Source: Lateolabrax maculatus (taxonomy: Eukaryota; Chordata; Actinopteri; Acropomatiformes; Lateolabracidae). From it: a stretch of DNA of 64,000 nt. Of this stretch, positions 21,738-33,023 are shown piece by piece (within the stretch, counting starts at the first letter, position 1; every line of letters begins with the position of its first letter). A program made the position numbers and the translations under genes. Location: positions 1,174,501 to 1,238,500 of the forward strand of contig CM062197.1 in assembly GCA_031216445.1 (NCBI GenBank), given 5' to 3'. The notes under the pieces were generated by a model. The model was not told the origin of the DNA, ran no database searches, and saw only the letters and a list, made by a program, of their open reading frames with translations.

Positions 21738-21783
21738 GATGGTGTCACGTGATGTGGGTGTGAGGACTGCGCTCTTATACTGC
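21738..21783 (+). promoter_or_regulatory. putative promoter of receptor E
   Basis: Near-identical copy of the D block: TGATGG, TCACGTGA, GTGTGAGG, CTCTTATACTG. Part of the ~2.4 kb tandem unit. Confidence 0.6.
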
Positions 21784-21949
21784 AGATAATTCTAGATTTT
21801 GCTTGTGAACTCACCAGACGTCCTGACGACTGCACAGATGAAGGATCCTCACTGTTACAGGAACACAACTTGAATGAGATTTATTGTGCTTTTGTGCTCC
21901 AATTGCATTAGCAGGTTCATGTTTTTGGTTTATTCAATGCTGCTCTAAG

Positions 21950-22948
21950 ATGTTGTATGCAAATTGGACTCAGACCAACATCACTGTCGGGCTGCAGTAT
22001 GAGGGGTTACTAGGATTAGTGATGTTTTCCACTCTGACTACAGTGTCATGCTGTGTGTTCCTCTTCATTAATGTCACCATGTTATTCACCTTGAGGAGTA
22101 AACCTGTGTTTTGTGAGACCTCCCGTTACATTCTTCTGTTTAACCTCCTTTTTGCAGACACTGCACTGCTGGTACAGACTCAGGTAATGTACCTACTGGC
22201 TGCTTGTAGAATAATGTTGACGTATCCTGTATGTGGCGTTCTCAACATGCTCAGCAATCTCATAACTGTGATCGCCCCTCTCACACTGGTGGTGATGTCT
22301 CTGGAGAGATATGTAGCTGTGTGTTACCCACTGAGGCACGCTACCATCATCACCATCAGAAACACAGGGGTGGCTATCACCGTGGTTTGGGCCTTCAGTT
22401 CACTAAACGTCTTTATTCAAGTTCTTCTGATGTTAAATTTCCCATTTGAAGACCTGCAGAGCCTGCAGATGAAAGACTTTTGTGGCAAAGACAGCATGTT
22501 TTTTGATCCAGTGTCTGAGCTTTATCACAAAGCCTACTCTTATTTTCTGTTTCTATCAGCTGGTGTAGCAGTCACTTCCTCTTATATCGGTGTGATGATA
22601 GCAGCCAGGTCGGCCTCCACAGACAAAGCTTCAGCCCGTAAGGCTCGTAACACCCTGCTGCTGCATCTGGTGCAGCTGGGCCTCAGTCTCTCCTCAACTA
22701 TACACAACCCATTGCTCATAGCTATCTCAAAGGTCCTAGACAGGGTCATAATTGTGCGCATCCAGATTATTATTTATGTTTGTATTATTATCCTTCCCAG
22801 ATGTCTGAGTTCTCTCATCTATGGATTCAGAGACCAGACCATCAGACCCGTCCTCATGTACAATCTCTGCTGTCAGTGGAGATGCTCACTTTCTCTCTCA
22901 GCTGTCCCGAGCAAAGCAACAATCAGTGTATTGTCTCTTCATAGATAA
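21950..22948 (+). CDS. odorant receptor E (or131-2-like GPCR)
   Basis: Intact 332-residue receptor, offset 2405 bases from D and nearly identical to it. Start chosen at 21950 (MLYANWTQTN), downstream of a likely 5' UTR intron acceptor. The ATG at 21884 is also in frame but probably intronic. It keeps both N-terminal sequons, ERY, KARNTLLLH and LPRCLSSLIYG. Differences from D are few: Leu2, NMLSN in place of SMLAI in TM3, and single changes in TM4, before TM7 and in the tail. The D/E pair share the ALLVQTQ TM2 type. Ligand unknown. Confidence 0.9.
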   Translation: MLYANWTQTNITVGLQYEGLLGLVMFSTLTTVSCCVFLFINVTMLFTLRSKPVFCETSRYILLFNLLFADTALLVQTQVMYLLAACRIMLTYPVCGVLNMLSNLITVIAPLTLVVMSLERYVAVCYPLRHATIITIRNTGVAITVVWAFSSLNVFIQVLLMLNFPFEDLQSLQMKDFCGKDSMFFDPVSELYHKAYSYFLFLSAGVAVTSSYIGVMIAARSASTDKASARKARNTLLLHLVQLGLSLSSTIHNPLLIAISKVLDRVIIVRIQIIIYVCIIILPRCLSSLIYGFRDQTIRPVLMYNLCCQWRCSLSLSAVPSKATISVLSLHR

Positions 22949-23034
22949 ATATCATTTATAACAAAATGTGTTAATTTATTCCACATTAAGAGAAGGTGCA
23001 GTGTGGCACCTTTTCAAAGTAAAGTGGGATTTGT

Positions 23035-23337
23035 GGGAGTGCGACTCCCAATAAACGCACCTGCCTTCTGTCCCCGTTTGGGATTTGTTCTGTCTGTCTG
23101 CTGTTTCTGCTGCTCAGCTGGAGACTGGATCGTGAGACTCTCCTGCAAGCTGCAGCCTGTCCAAAGTGCATTTTGTGTGCCTTTATATGTACCAGCTGAA
23201 CTCTACATTAAAAGTCTTCACCTTCTGTTCCTTGGGTCTTGTGTGCTGCAATTGTGTTCTTACACCACCCGCTACATATATCACTATTTAAAAACAGAAT
23301 CTGATGATAATGATAACATCTACATAAAATCTAGTGT
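23035..23337 (+). mobile_element. LTR-like insertion in the 3' flank of receptor E
   Basis: Comparison with the 3' flank of receptor F shows that the homologous sequence stops after GTGGGATTTG and resumes at CATGGCACAAT. Between them, in E only, lies about 300 bases starting TGGGAGTGCGACTCCCAATA, with an AATAAA signal and a CTTGGGTCTTGTGTGCTG stretch, resembling an R-U5 part of an LTR. The family is not identified. About 540 bases of original flank were lost at the same place. Confidence 0.45.
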
Positions 23338-23895
23338 TCATGGCACAATAAGGCTTAATATAACATAAATGAAAATTAATTAATGTCTATTTGAAGGTCT
23401 AAAAGGTGCATTACCAACTCACATCATTAGGACCTATTTTATGACCCCACTGTTGTATTGAATCGAAACAAAACCGCACTATTTCTCTTCCCATTCCTTA
23501 AAGTTGCAACTGATTTTGCAAAGCTAACAATAGATAACAGTGCCCTAAGTTAAATATCAATAATATGTGTTCCTAAGTGCAAAGATTTCCAAATATCAAA
23601 AGTTCCTATCATGTTCAGTAAAGTGTGTAGTGTAGTGGTGTAATAAATATAGGTCATTTTTGACCTATAATTGATGTAGAAATACAAAACCTATGTTTGT
23701 TTATAAAGAAAGGAAAAATAAAAAATTATGATTTGTTGTAATCATAAACAAGATATGTAATGAATTCCTGGAATATTAAATTATGAAATGAATTGATTAT
23801 AAAAGATAAAGCAAAGAAACACTCAGCCATGCATGAACTAACACAGGAAATGAATACGGGTCATTTTTGACCAATGTTGTGCTTTAGAAGAGTAG
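23338..23895. other. intergenic, E to LINE insertion
   Basis: Remnant of the D/E/F unit: repeats the GGTCATTTTTGACC motif (about 23652) and GGGTCATTTTTGACC (about 23858). No gene seen. Confidence 0.5.
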
Positions 23896-24320
23896 TGATA
23901 CCGGGGCAGGCCCACTCTTCCCAGCTCAGTATCACACATTTATGTCGCACCGATCCTTCATTATGGCAGGAACAAATGCAACCGGGTGAAAATTGGTCTG
24001 ACTCACTCAGTCCCAGCGAGGCCTTGACCAGAGCCGATTAAGTTTGCACTTTGGAATATTAGATCCCTCTCTAGCGAGACGTTTTATATTAATGATTTTA
24101 TTTCTGAACATTGTCTTAACTTTTTATTTTTAACTGAAGCCTGGCTGACTTCAACTGCTTCAGCCACTTTGTTAGAGTCTTCTCCTCCTAATTTTACCTT
24201 CTTATTGTAACGGCTGGAGCACAGCACAGGCAAAGAACTCAAATGCACGACTCAGAGACGGGATCTTGGATGTAAAGATACAGTCTTTACTAACGAAAAA
24301 CAGGTTCGGTACACAGGAGG

Positions 24321-25149
24321 TCAATCAGGGGAAGGCAAACAAATCCGACAAGGAGAAGGCAAAAGGCGTGGTCCAAGAGAAAACAAGCAGAGATCAAAAA
24401 CCAATGAGCTCTCCTTAACAGGTTTGACACGGGCGACATGGAACGTGGGATGGACTCTCAATGACCTGGGGAGTCTGAGTTGCACAGCCACCAGATTGAT
24501 CACCTTGGAGACAGGGAAAGGTCCCACAAACCGAGGAGCCAACTTGCGGGATTCCACCTGAAGTGGAAGATCCCAAGTAGACAGCCAGAACCTATGCCCA
24601 GGCTGGTAGATGGGGGCAGGGATACGCTGGCAGTCAGCCATCCTCTTATACCGGGCTGAACTTCTGTGGAGCACCTGCCGAGCCCGGCTCCAAGTGCAGC
24701 CACAATGGCGAAATGAGCGCTAGAGCAGAGGGGACGCTGACCTCCGTCTCCAGGTCAGGAAACGATGGTGGCTGATAACCATAGGCATACTGGAAGGGGG
24801 AGAGCTCAGCAGAGCTAGGCAAGGTGTGATGTGCATATTCAACCATAAGAGTGGTGGTGTTGCCTTCAGAGGGGGGTAACCCTGTGATGAAGTCCAAGGA
24901 GATGTCAGACCAGGGGCGATGGGGCACAGGGAGTGGGCGCAGGAGACCAGGAGGTGGGCGACAGGACACCTTGTTCCGGGCACAAACCGGACAGGTGGCC
25001 ACATATTCCCCGACTTCTCTCTCCATGGATGGCCGCCAGAAGCCTTGTTTAATGACGAAGAGGGTCCGCCGTACTCCGGGATGACAGGAGAGAAGGGAGG
25101 TGTGAGCCCAATGGATGACCTGAGAGCGATGAGAGGCAGGAACAAACAA
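24321..25149 (-). pseudogene. gypsy integrase and C-terminal domain remnant
   Basis: The minus-strand frame from 25149 has an integrase zinc-binding HHCC segment (HPGVRRT, FWRPSMEREV, CPVC) and a WSDISLDFITGLP start of the catalytic core. Most of the core, including the later acidic catalytic residues, is deleted. A second frame (24674 to 24321) holds HRFWLSTWDLPLQVESRKL, RFVGPFPVSKV and HPTFHVARVKPV, the region next to a chromodomain. Broken by frameshift and deletion. Confidence 0.8.
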
Positions 25150-25176
25150 CCGGTTCAGGGGACAGCCATCCGGTAT

Positions 25177-26525
25177 TCAGACATCAACACTAGCCTGTCT
25201 GACCCTCTCTTCTATGCCCCACGTAACAGCCCCCACCACACAGGAAGAAGGCAGGATGTTAGTGGGAGACCTTGGGGCAGTGTCAGAGTCAAACAGGTGA
25301 GACAACGCATCGGCTTTAGTATTCTTGGATCCAGGGTGGTAAGACAGAGAGAATTTAAATCTATTAAAGAAAAGGGCCCACCTGGCTTGTCTGGAGTTGA
25401 GCCGTTTGGCGGACTGGATGTACTGCAGGTTCTTATGATCTGTCCAAACCAGGAAAGGATGCTCTGCTCCCTCCAACCAGTGCCGCAACTCTTCCAGAGT
25501 CACCTTGATGGCCAGCCGCTCCCTGCTCCCACGTCATAATTTCTCTCAGCAGGAGAGAGTCTCCAGGAGAGGAAGGCGCAGGGATGGAGTTTGCTGTCCC
25601 TTTGGGACTGCTGGGAGAAAACACCCCCGATACCCACGTCTGAGGCATCCACCTCCACAAAGAACTGTTGCTGTGGATCCGGGAGAGTGAGGACTGGTGC
25701 AGAGGTGAAGCTCTCCTTCAATCTCCGGAAAGCCTTGTCAGCCTGAGGAGACCACTGGTATTTGACAATGGATGAGGTTAAGGCATATAGCGGGGCAGCA
25801 ACAGTGTTATAGTTCCTGATGAAACGTCTATAGAAGTTTGCAAAGCCCAAGAAACGTTGCAGTAATTTCCGACTAGAGGGCGTAGGCCACCCAGTCACAG
25901 CACTGACCTTCCTGGGATCCATCTGGATGTTGTCCTCTGAGATGATGAACCCCAGAAATGCGACGGAGGAGACATGGAACTCGCACTTCTCAGCTTTAAC
26001 GAAGAGTTGGTTGTCAAGGAGGCGCTGAAGGACCTGGTGGACGTGTTGGACGTGACTCTCCTTGTCCGAAGAGAAGATGAGGATATCGTCCAGGTAGACG
26101 AAGACAAACTGGTTCAGCATGTCCCAGAGAACGTCATTCACCAAAGCCTGAAACACGGCTGGAGCATTGGTGAGGCCGAAAGGCATTACAAGGTATTCGT
26201 AATGACCACTGGGAGTGTTGAAACCGGTCTTCCACTCCTCCCCCTCCCTAATCCTAACCAAATGATAAGCATTCCTAAGATCAAGCTTAGTAAAGATCTT
26301 AGCTCCTTTCAAAAGTTCGAATGCTGAAGAGATAAAAACTTCCTTGAGGTCAACAGGGAAGAACACTGGAAAGGTCAGAATCCGCCGACGCCGGATGAGG
26401 CGAGACAGAAGACACAGGAAGTGTTGGAGGCTCAGGAACCACAGAGGGCGCAGAGACCGAAGATCGAGGAGGCTCTGGGGCAGAAACTGAGGGGGAGACA
26501 GGTGAGTGAACATCTCTTGCCCCAA
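25177..26525 (-). pseudogene. gypsy reverse transcriptase and RNase H
   Basis: From 26525 down: RT with KLDLRNAYHLVRI, NTPSGHYEYLVMPFGLTNAP and the catalytic YLDD box at about residues 143-146 of this frame, then the thumb and connection (FLGFANFYRRFI, APLYALTSS). The RNase H domain begins with FFVEVDASDVGIGG and is interrupted near 25500. A second frame (25503 to 25177) holds WLEGAEHPFLVWTDHKNL and SAKRLNSRQARWALFF. The RT domain itself is long and unbroken, but the RNase H join is frameshifted and the protease is missing or unreadable. Confidence 0.85.
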
Positions 26526-26636
26526 CCCATGACCTCCCCAATGGTCCAGTCCATATGAGGGTTATGTTTGGTGAGCCAGGGCAACCCTAGAATGAGAGGA
26601 TGTAACAGGGAATTAAATAGGTGAAAACTCAGGAAC

Positions 26637-27113
26637 TCAGCGTGGCTCTTGGCTATGATAAGTTGGATAGGCGTAGTCGGCAACCCGCCTCCTGCCCTGG
26701 CGCAAACCCATGAGCGCTCTGGCTGCCTCCCGACCATGAGTTGTGTGGTCAAAAAGCTTGCTGAGAGTGTCAGTGAAAAGCTCCAGAGAATCGCAGTCTG
26801 GAGAATTTCTGGACCACTCAGCCGTAGCCCAGGCCTCAGCTCTGCCGGTAAGGTGGGTAATGATGTAGGCCACCTTGGAGCAGGCTGTCGGAAACGGTGA
26901 TGCCTGTAGCTCAAAGTGTAGCCCACACTGAACCAGGAAGGACCGACAATTCCCGGAGTCCCCGGAAAACCGCTCGGGTCTGGAGAGATGAGGAACCGGG
27001 ACAGGCGAGATGATTGTGGGAGCTGGACCTGGAGCGGGAACAGGAACTGGATTGTGTACCGGGACTGACGCGTTGACAAGAAGAGTCACAGCAAGAGTCT
27101 CAAGGCGCGTCAT
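26637..27113 (-). pseudogene. gypsy gag fragment
   Basis: 158-residue frame with a Pro/Val-rich N-terminal part (PVPVPAPGPAPT) and a gag capsid-like segment (RPERFSGDSGNCRSFLVQC, AEAWATAEW), which is typical of fish chromovirus gag. It ends early and lacks a CCHC zinc knuckle. Overlapping frames on the same strand show the reading continues after frameshifts. Confidence 0.7.
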
Positions 27114-27294
27114 GGAACTGGTCCATCAGGAGGCCAACCTGGTCGCCGATGGAAGTCTGGAAGCTCTCGTGGCACTCAGACAGCTCTCTCACCCCCAGGC
27201 ATATCGATGTGAGTTGCTCATCCTGCTGATGAATTATTTTTCATCAGAGTCAGAGTCAGAGTTGGCTGAGTCCATAGTTCTGGCCAGTTCGTAC

Positions 27295-27763
27295 TGTAAC
27301 GGTTGGAGCACAGCACAGGCAAAGAACTCAAACGCACGACTCAGAGACGGGATCTTGGATGTAAAGATACAGTCTTTACTAACAAAAAACAGGTTCGGTA
27401 CACAGGAGGTCAATCAGGGGAAGGCAATCAAATCCGACAAGGAGAAGGAAAAAGGCGAGGTCCAACGAAAAAACCATATAAACTATCACAAGGAAGAATG
27501 CTGGAACGCTAGACAAAAACTACTAAGACGAACTGGCACAGAGGAAGAGGAGCACACAGACTAAATACACTTAGGGAGTGAGGTAATGAGGGACAGGTGA
27601 AGCTAATCAGGCCAGGTGGACAATCACTGAGGCGGGAAACACACGGGAAGGAAGTAAAGTATCTGAAACGAGAGGTGAGTAACACAAAATAAAACTGGAA
27701 ACCAAGAACAAATAACATGAAACCAAGAAAAACATAATCTAACGACTAGGGCGGGATGTCACA
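27295..27763 (-). repeat. gypsy LTR (element 5' side)
   Basis: 469 bases with TGTAACGG at the plus-strand left end and GATGTCACA at the right end. The first ~165 bases match 24206-24370 with a handful of differences, which would date the insertion once aligned properly. Confidence 0.85.
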
Positions 27764-28252
27764 CTTATACTCCAGTAGACAAAATAAACGAGGGGGAGGG
27801 ATCGCCACTATTTTCTCTAGTAGTTTTACCTGCACTCAATGTTCTTATGGCAATTTTTTAACATTTGTAAACTAAGCAACGGTTATCAAAGTACAACAGT
27901 CTGTACTCACTGTGACTGTCGCTCCCCAAAACATGATAGCAACTCCTTATCCGAGTTTTATGATTTTATATCCATTGCTCTCACCACTCATGATAGAATT
28001 ATTTTACTTGGCGATTTTAAACTTTCCTTGGGAAGCCCTCAGAGAAGTTGGTTTTAGATCAACTGCTTATTCACCTAACCAACAATAGCATTTTTGAAAG
28101 TTTCCAATCTGGTTATCGAGCAAACCACAGCACAGAGGCCGCCCTACTGAAAGTCGTAAATGACCTGAGAATCATTGTGGATGCAAATAATGTAGTTGTG
28201 CTCCTTCTTTTAGACCCGAGTGCAGCTTTCGATACAATTGATCACAACATTT

Positions 28253-28931
28253 TGTGACAACCTGCAAATTCTTGCGGGTTGCACCACCTGAGCACACCCC
28301 CGGTAACACCCATTGTTATGGTCGGCTCACCGATTCGTTCGCACGGGAATCCTAATTACTTCCATATAAAGGTAGTTGATTCGCGTTAGGAGGGGTGGGA
28401 GAGAGACGAGGAGAGAAGGAGAGAACGAAGAGAATGAAGAGAGCGAACGGAGCGAACAAGGAGGAGAGCAGAGAAGGAAAGAAGGAAAGAAGGAGATAGG
28501 AGTATGAGAACCGACAAATTCCGGATTATCTGCCACTGACAGCACCCGCTGAGCACTTCATCCTCCATCCAACACCCCTCATCACCTCCGCCTCACCTCT
28601 GAACCGTGTGTCACCGGCCACTCACCCTCTACCCAGCAGCTTCGTCAAAACCCGGACTGGATTTTACTGACGGATGGATTTAATTTCTTTAAGTGGGGTT
28701 TTTGAATTATATGTAGTTTGTGCAACCACTAATAATACATGTATGGTGATTTAAGACTTTGTGTTGGCGTGGTTTGTTTTTTGAAAAAAAGGTCATTCAA
28801 TGTGTAGGGTGCACATTATGGGTATGTGCATCCTAGTGTGACGGGTGTTGTCATAGTTAAAGACTGCAAATCACTCTTCAATGCCAGGAGAGAAACCTGG
28901 CTGGCACCCCAAATAATTGAGAACCGTCACA
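28253..28931. repeat. solo LTR inserted in the LINE RT region
   Basis: 679 bases with 6-bp inverted ends TGTGAC/GTCACA and a 4-bp target duplication ATTT (28249-28252 and 28932-28935). Removing it restores a continuous LINE reading across DHNILIDRP, which proves the boundaries. It contains a purine-rich GAGAG/GAAGG stretch at about 28390-28500. No coding region; the family is unknown. Confidence 0.85.
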
Positions 28932-30558
28932 ATTTTAATTGACAGACCTGAGAAATGGGTAGGTCTCTCTGACATGGTATTAGCTTGGTTTTGATCATAT
29001 TTAACTGATATAAAGTTTTTTGTCAGCCTGGGTGCTCATGTTTCAGAGGCTCATGGTATACAAATGGTTTACCTCAAGGAGGCATTCTTGGTCCAATTCT
29101 GTTTTCATTATATATGCTCCTACTTGGAAAGATTATTAACCATCACCATGTCAATTACCATTTTTATGCAGATGATACACAATGGTAAATCCCTTTCTTT
29201 CAGTGCCTATTTCACCAATATTAATGGATGGATGGGTAAAAACTTTTTAAAGCTAAATGAGGAAAAAAAATGAGATTCTTTTCATTAGACCCAAGGCAGC
29301 GAGAGAAAAACTGCACTCAACGCTTGGTGGATTTAGCAAATAGATTAAAACCAACATCACAAACCTGGGAGTGATTTTAGACTCTGAATTACATTTGAAT
29401 TCTCATTTTAACAAGGTCATTAAAAATTTTTTTTGTTATCTAAGGAATATCGCCAAATTCAGAACTTTTTTAAATAAGAAAGATGCTGAAATACTCACTC
29501 ACACTTTTATTACTAGCCGTTTAGACTACTGTAATTCCCTTTTTACTGGATTACCCAAAAATACTATCAGAAAACTACAGCTGGTTCAGAATGTTGCAGC
29601 CAGAGTTTTAACTAAAGCAAAGAAAAGGGATCACATCACCCCACTTCTTAAGTCACTGCATTGGCTCCCTGTTTATTTTTAGAATTGATTTTAAAGGTCT
29701 TTTAATGGTTTATAAAGCTTTAAATGACAGTTTTTCTTCCGACATCCGAGGCTTTCTTTCATTTTATGTTCCACCCAGGTCACTTAGATCCTCCACTGCT
29801 TTTCTTCAATTGTTCCACATGTGTCCCATAAAAGAACCGGTGAGATCTGTTTTTTTGCCCCTGAACTGTGAAACTCACTGTCTTTGCACATTAGACTGGC
29901 AAGCTCTCTCTGTATTTTTAAAAGGGAATTAAAGACCTATCTTTTTAATCTGTCTTTTAATTTGGGGTAGTGGTATAGCCTTAGTTTTTAAGTTATAATT
30001 CATTGGTTTTGACATTACTCTGGAGTTTATTTATTTATCATTGACTTTTATTTATTGATTTTAATAAGTGACTGTTTTACTGTTTTAATTTCTAGTCTTG
30101 CAAAATGTATTTACAAATGTTTTATTGTTATCTCTCTTTTCTTCCTTGTTTTTAATTTCTAACACATTTTTAGTTGTATTTTCATTTATTTTATCATCCT
30201 CTCTGCGAAGCACCTTGGGCTGCATTTCTTGTACGAAAGGTGCTATATAAATAAAGTTGAGTTGAGTTGAGTTGATACAAAAATGATTTTTATTCAGAAA
30301 GTAAGAAAGGAAAAATTAAAATAAAGATTTGTGATGATCAAAAACAAGTTAATAGATTTTTCTCAAATTCAAAAACTTTCAAGAATCTCAAGAATCCTGT
30401 TAATTAGAATTAAAAACGATAATAAAAATACAAAAACAGTATCACAATTGTGCTCTTATGGCCGTTCTGGAGGACACGATGCCATGGACCAGGGAAGTGG
30501 AACATAATGGTACAAGGATGACATCACCAAATGCTATTATGTTACCCATGCTTACATG

Positions 30559-30604
30559 TGATGGTGTCACGTGATGTGGGTGTGAGGACTGCGCTCTTAT
30601 ACTG
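30559..30604 (+). promoter_or_regulatory. putative promoter of receptor F
   Basis: Copy of the D/E block: TGATGG, TCACGTGA, GTGTGAGG, CTCTTATACTG. It lies 280 bases downstream of the LINE end, so the insertion spared it. Confidence 0.6.
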
Positions 30605-30771
30605 CAGATAATTCTAGATTTTGCTTGTGAACTCACCAGACGTCCTGACGACTGCACAGATGAAGGATCCTCACTGTTACAGGAACACAACTTGAATGAG
30701 ATTTATTGTGCTTTTGTGCTCCAATTGCATTAGCAGGTTCATGTTTTTGGTTTATTCAATGCTGCTCTAAG

Positions 30772-31770
30772 ATGTCGTATGCAAATCGTACTCAGACCAA
30801 CATCACTGTCGGGCTGCAGTATGAGGGGTTACTAGGAGTAGTGATGTTTTTCACTCTGACTACAGTGTCATGCTGTGTGTTCCTCTTCATTAATGTCACC
30901 ATGTTATTCACCTTGAGGAGTAAACCTGTGTTTTGTGAGACCTCCCGTTACATTCTTCTGTTTAACCTCCTTTTTGCAGACACTGTACTGCTGGCACTCA
31001 GCCAGTTGATGTACCTACTGGCAACTTGTAGAATAATGTTGACGTATCCTGTATGTGGCGTTCTCAACATGCTTGCTATTCTCATAACTGTGATCGCCCC
31101 TCTCACACTGGTGGTGATGTCTCTGGAGAGATATGTAGCTGTGTGTTACCCACTGAGGCACGCTACCATCATCACCATCAGAAACACAGGGGTGGCTATC
31201 ACCATGATTTGGGCCTTCAGTTCACTAAACGTCTTTATTCAAGTTCTTCTGATGTTAAATTTCCCATTTGAAGACCTGCAGAGCCTGCAGATGAAAGACT
31301 TTTGTGGCAAAGACAGCATGTTTTTTGATCCAGTGTCTGAGCTTTATCACAAAGCCTACTCTTATTTTCTGTTTCTATCAGCTGGTGTAGCAGTCACTTC
31401 CTCCTATATCGGTGTGATGATAGCAGCCAGGTCGGCCTCCACAGACAAAGCTTCAGCCCGTAAGGCTCGTAACACCCTGCTGCTGCATCTGGTGCAGCTG
31501 GGCCTCAGTCTCTCCTCAACTATACACAACCCATTGCTCATAGCTATCTCAAAGGTCCTAGACAGGGTCATATTTGTGCGCATCCAGATTATTATTTATG
31601 TTTGTATTATTATCCTTCCCAGATGTCTGAGTTCTCTCATCTATGGATTCAAAGACCAGACCATCAGACCCGTCCTCATGTACAATCTCTGCTGTCAGTG
31701 GAGATGCTCACTTTCTCTCTCAGCTGTCCCGAGCAAGGCAACAATCAGTGTATTTTCTCTTCATAGATAA
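30772..31770 (+). CDS. odorant receptor F (or131-2-like GPCR)
   Basis: Intact 332-residue receptor of the D/E type, start at 30772 (MSYANRTQTN; sequons NRT and NIT). The in-frame ATG at 30706 is probably in a 5' UTR intron. It differs from D/E at TM1 (GVVMFFTL), at TM2/ECL1 (VLLALSQLMYLLATCRIM, the type seen in C) and before the tail (Lys in GFKDQTIRPVL). ERY, KARNTLLLH and LPRCLSSLIYG are intact. Its codons from 31320 on (ECL2 to the C-terminus) are the sequence copied into the two chimeric junctions at 37480 and 43649. Ligand unknown. Confidence 0.9.
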   Translation: MSYANRTQTNITVGLQYEGLLGVVMFFTLTTVSCCVFLFINVTMLFTLRSKPVFCETSRYILLFNLLFADTVLLALSQLMYLLATCRIMLTYPVCGVLNMLAILITVIAPLTLVVMSLERYVAVCYPLRHATIITIRNTGVAITMIWAFSSLNVFIQVLLMLNFPFEDLQSLQMKDFCGKDSMFFDPVSELYHKAYSYFLFLSAGVAVTSSYIGVMIAARSASTDKASARKARNTLLLHLVQLGLSLSSTIHNPLLIAISKVLDRVIFVRIQIIIYVCIIILPRCLSSLIYGFKDQTIRPVLMYNLCCQWRCSLSLSAVPSKATISVFSLHR

Positions 31771-33023
31771 ATATCATTTAGAACAAAATGTGTTAATTTA
31801 TTCCACATTAAGAGAAGGTGCAGTGTGGCACCTTTTCAAAGTAAAGTGGGATTTGCTGCATGCTATTTTTGACAGTATATACATTTCGACAGTCGATAGT
31901 AGGAGTTTTTATTTTTGTTTTTTTTGTTTTTTTGTAACTTGGGTGAACTGACTTATTTAGACAGATCAATTGTAGGCAGAAAATTGCAGCAGAGATACTC
32001 CTCAGAGATTATACACTCCTTGGCCACTTTATTAGGTTCACCTTTACAATCTAATGCAAACTAGTAAACAGCTCTGCCACATATTCTACCTTTACACAGT
32101 GTATAATGGCCAGTTTTTCTTAAAATGTATGAAAAAGCGTTTAGTGATACTGCCCTACAAAGGCAACAAGCCTTAACTCACCAAAGTAGAACTGTGAAAC
32201 ATGACTTTAAAGTTGTTTTGTTGTCCAGCCAGATGAATTGTAGGCAGAATATTGGAAATGTGGCAATTCTTAGTTTTTTATCCAAATAAAAATCTTGGGC
32301 TCAAACTTGATGTTTGACACTCGTTTTGGAAGTTAATGTACTCTGCCTTTGCATTGTCTGCGAAATGATCATGGCACAATTAGGCTTGACATAATATAAA
32401 TGAGAATGAATTAACGTGTATTTGAAGGTCTAAAAGGTGCATTACCAACTCACACATCATTAGGACCTATTTTATGACCTCACAAAACGGCAAAATTTCT
32501 CTTCCTATTCCTTAAAGTTGCAACTGATTTTACAAAGCTAACAATACATAACGATGCCCTAGGTTAAATATCAGTAAACATTTTCAGATAAAACTTTGTT
32601 CAGGGGATAAAAGTTGTTGATGATGTGTGTAATTTTTGTAATAGATAATAAAAGTCACACTGTATAAATAAATTCACTTAGAAAGTAAAATGTATATTGT
32701 TATACTCGCTCTGTCGGTTGGTTGGTCCACAAAAACTTCCCAACCTTTAGCGACCAGAGTTTTCACCCTAGGAGGCCAATATTTGGCCTGTAGGTGGAGT
32801 CTGTGTTTGTGTATGGATAGGTAACACCCAAAATTAGGGGGGTAAGGCATTGAACTCCCCACTTACCTTCGGAGGAGAGAGCAAAGTTGGGTTCTCGGAG
32901 GCGCACTTGGTTAAAGGTTCCGAATAGTGGTTTAGAGCTCAAGAGCAACTGCTGACTCACGGTTGAGGATCGTTCACCCACCAAGCCAGCAACCCGCGTG
33001 GCCCTGACGAGGTAGTAAACTTG
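31771..33023. other. 3' flank of receptor F, then ITS1-like sequence
   Basis: Up to about 32690: AT-rich flank with a Tc1-like end (CCACTTTATTAGGTTCACC near 32020). From about 32700 to 33023 the base composition changes, and on the minus strand it directly follows the 18S 3' end, so it may be decayed ITS1. Short minus-strand frames here are not genes. The same sequence recurs in units 2 and 3. Confidence 0.5.

Larger units (their letters stand above)
24206..27763 (-). mobile_element. Ty3/gypsy retrotransposon, internally decayed
   Basis: Chromovirus-like element inserted in the LINE in minus orientation. 5-bp target duplication CTTAT at 24201-24205 and 27764-27768. The 5' LTR (in element sense) is 27295-27763, with ends TGT...ACA. 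The other LTR, starting at 24206, keeps only about 165 bases before jumping into pol. Gene order on the minus strand: gag (about 26650-27113), RT, RNase H, integrase, chromo-like tail (24321-24674). The left-hand LTR truncation and gaps in gag/protease and integrase account for its short 3.6 kb length. Confidence 0.9.
23896..30278 (+). mobile_element. L2-like LINE with two nested insertions
   Basis: Non-LTR element inserted in the upstream region of receptor F. The target duplication TGATAC is at 23896-23901 and 30273-30278; the uninterrupted site is visible upstream of D and E. Readable parts: endonuclease fragments (FLTEAWL near 24130), split by the gypsy element and resuming after 27768; an RT segment with STEAALLKVVNDL and a DPSAAFDTIDHNIL-like string (about 28100-28250), split by a solo LTR and resuming at 28936; RT thumb and C-terminal parts at about 29370-29930. 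The 3' end has GCACCTTGGGCTGCAT, GGTGCTATATAAATAAA and GTTGA repeats, as in fish L2-type elements. Many stops and frameshifts show it is dead. Confidence 0.85.

Noticed and set aside
28327..28568. Ser/Leu-rich minus-strand frames
   Set aside because: Purine-rich stretch of the solo LTR read backwards.
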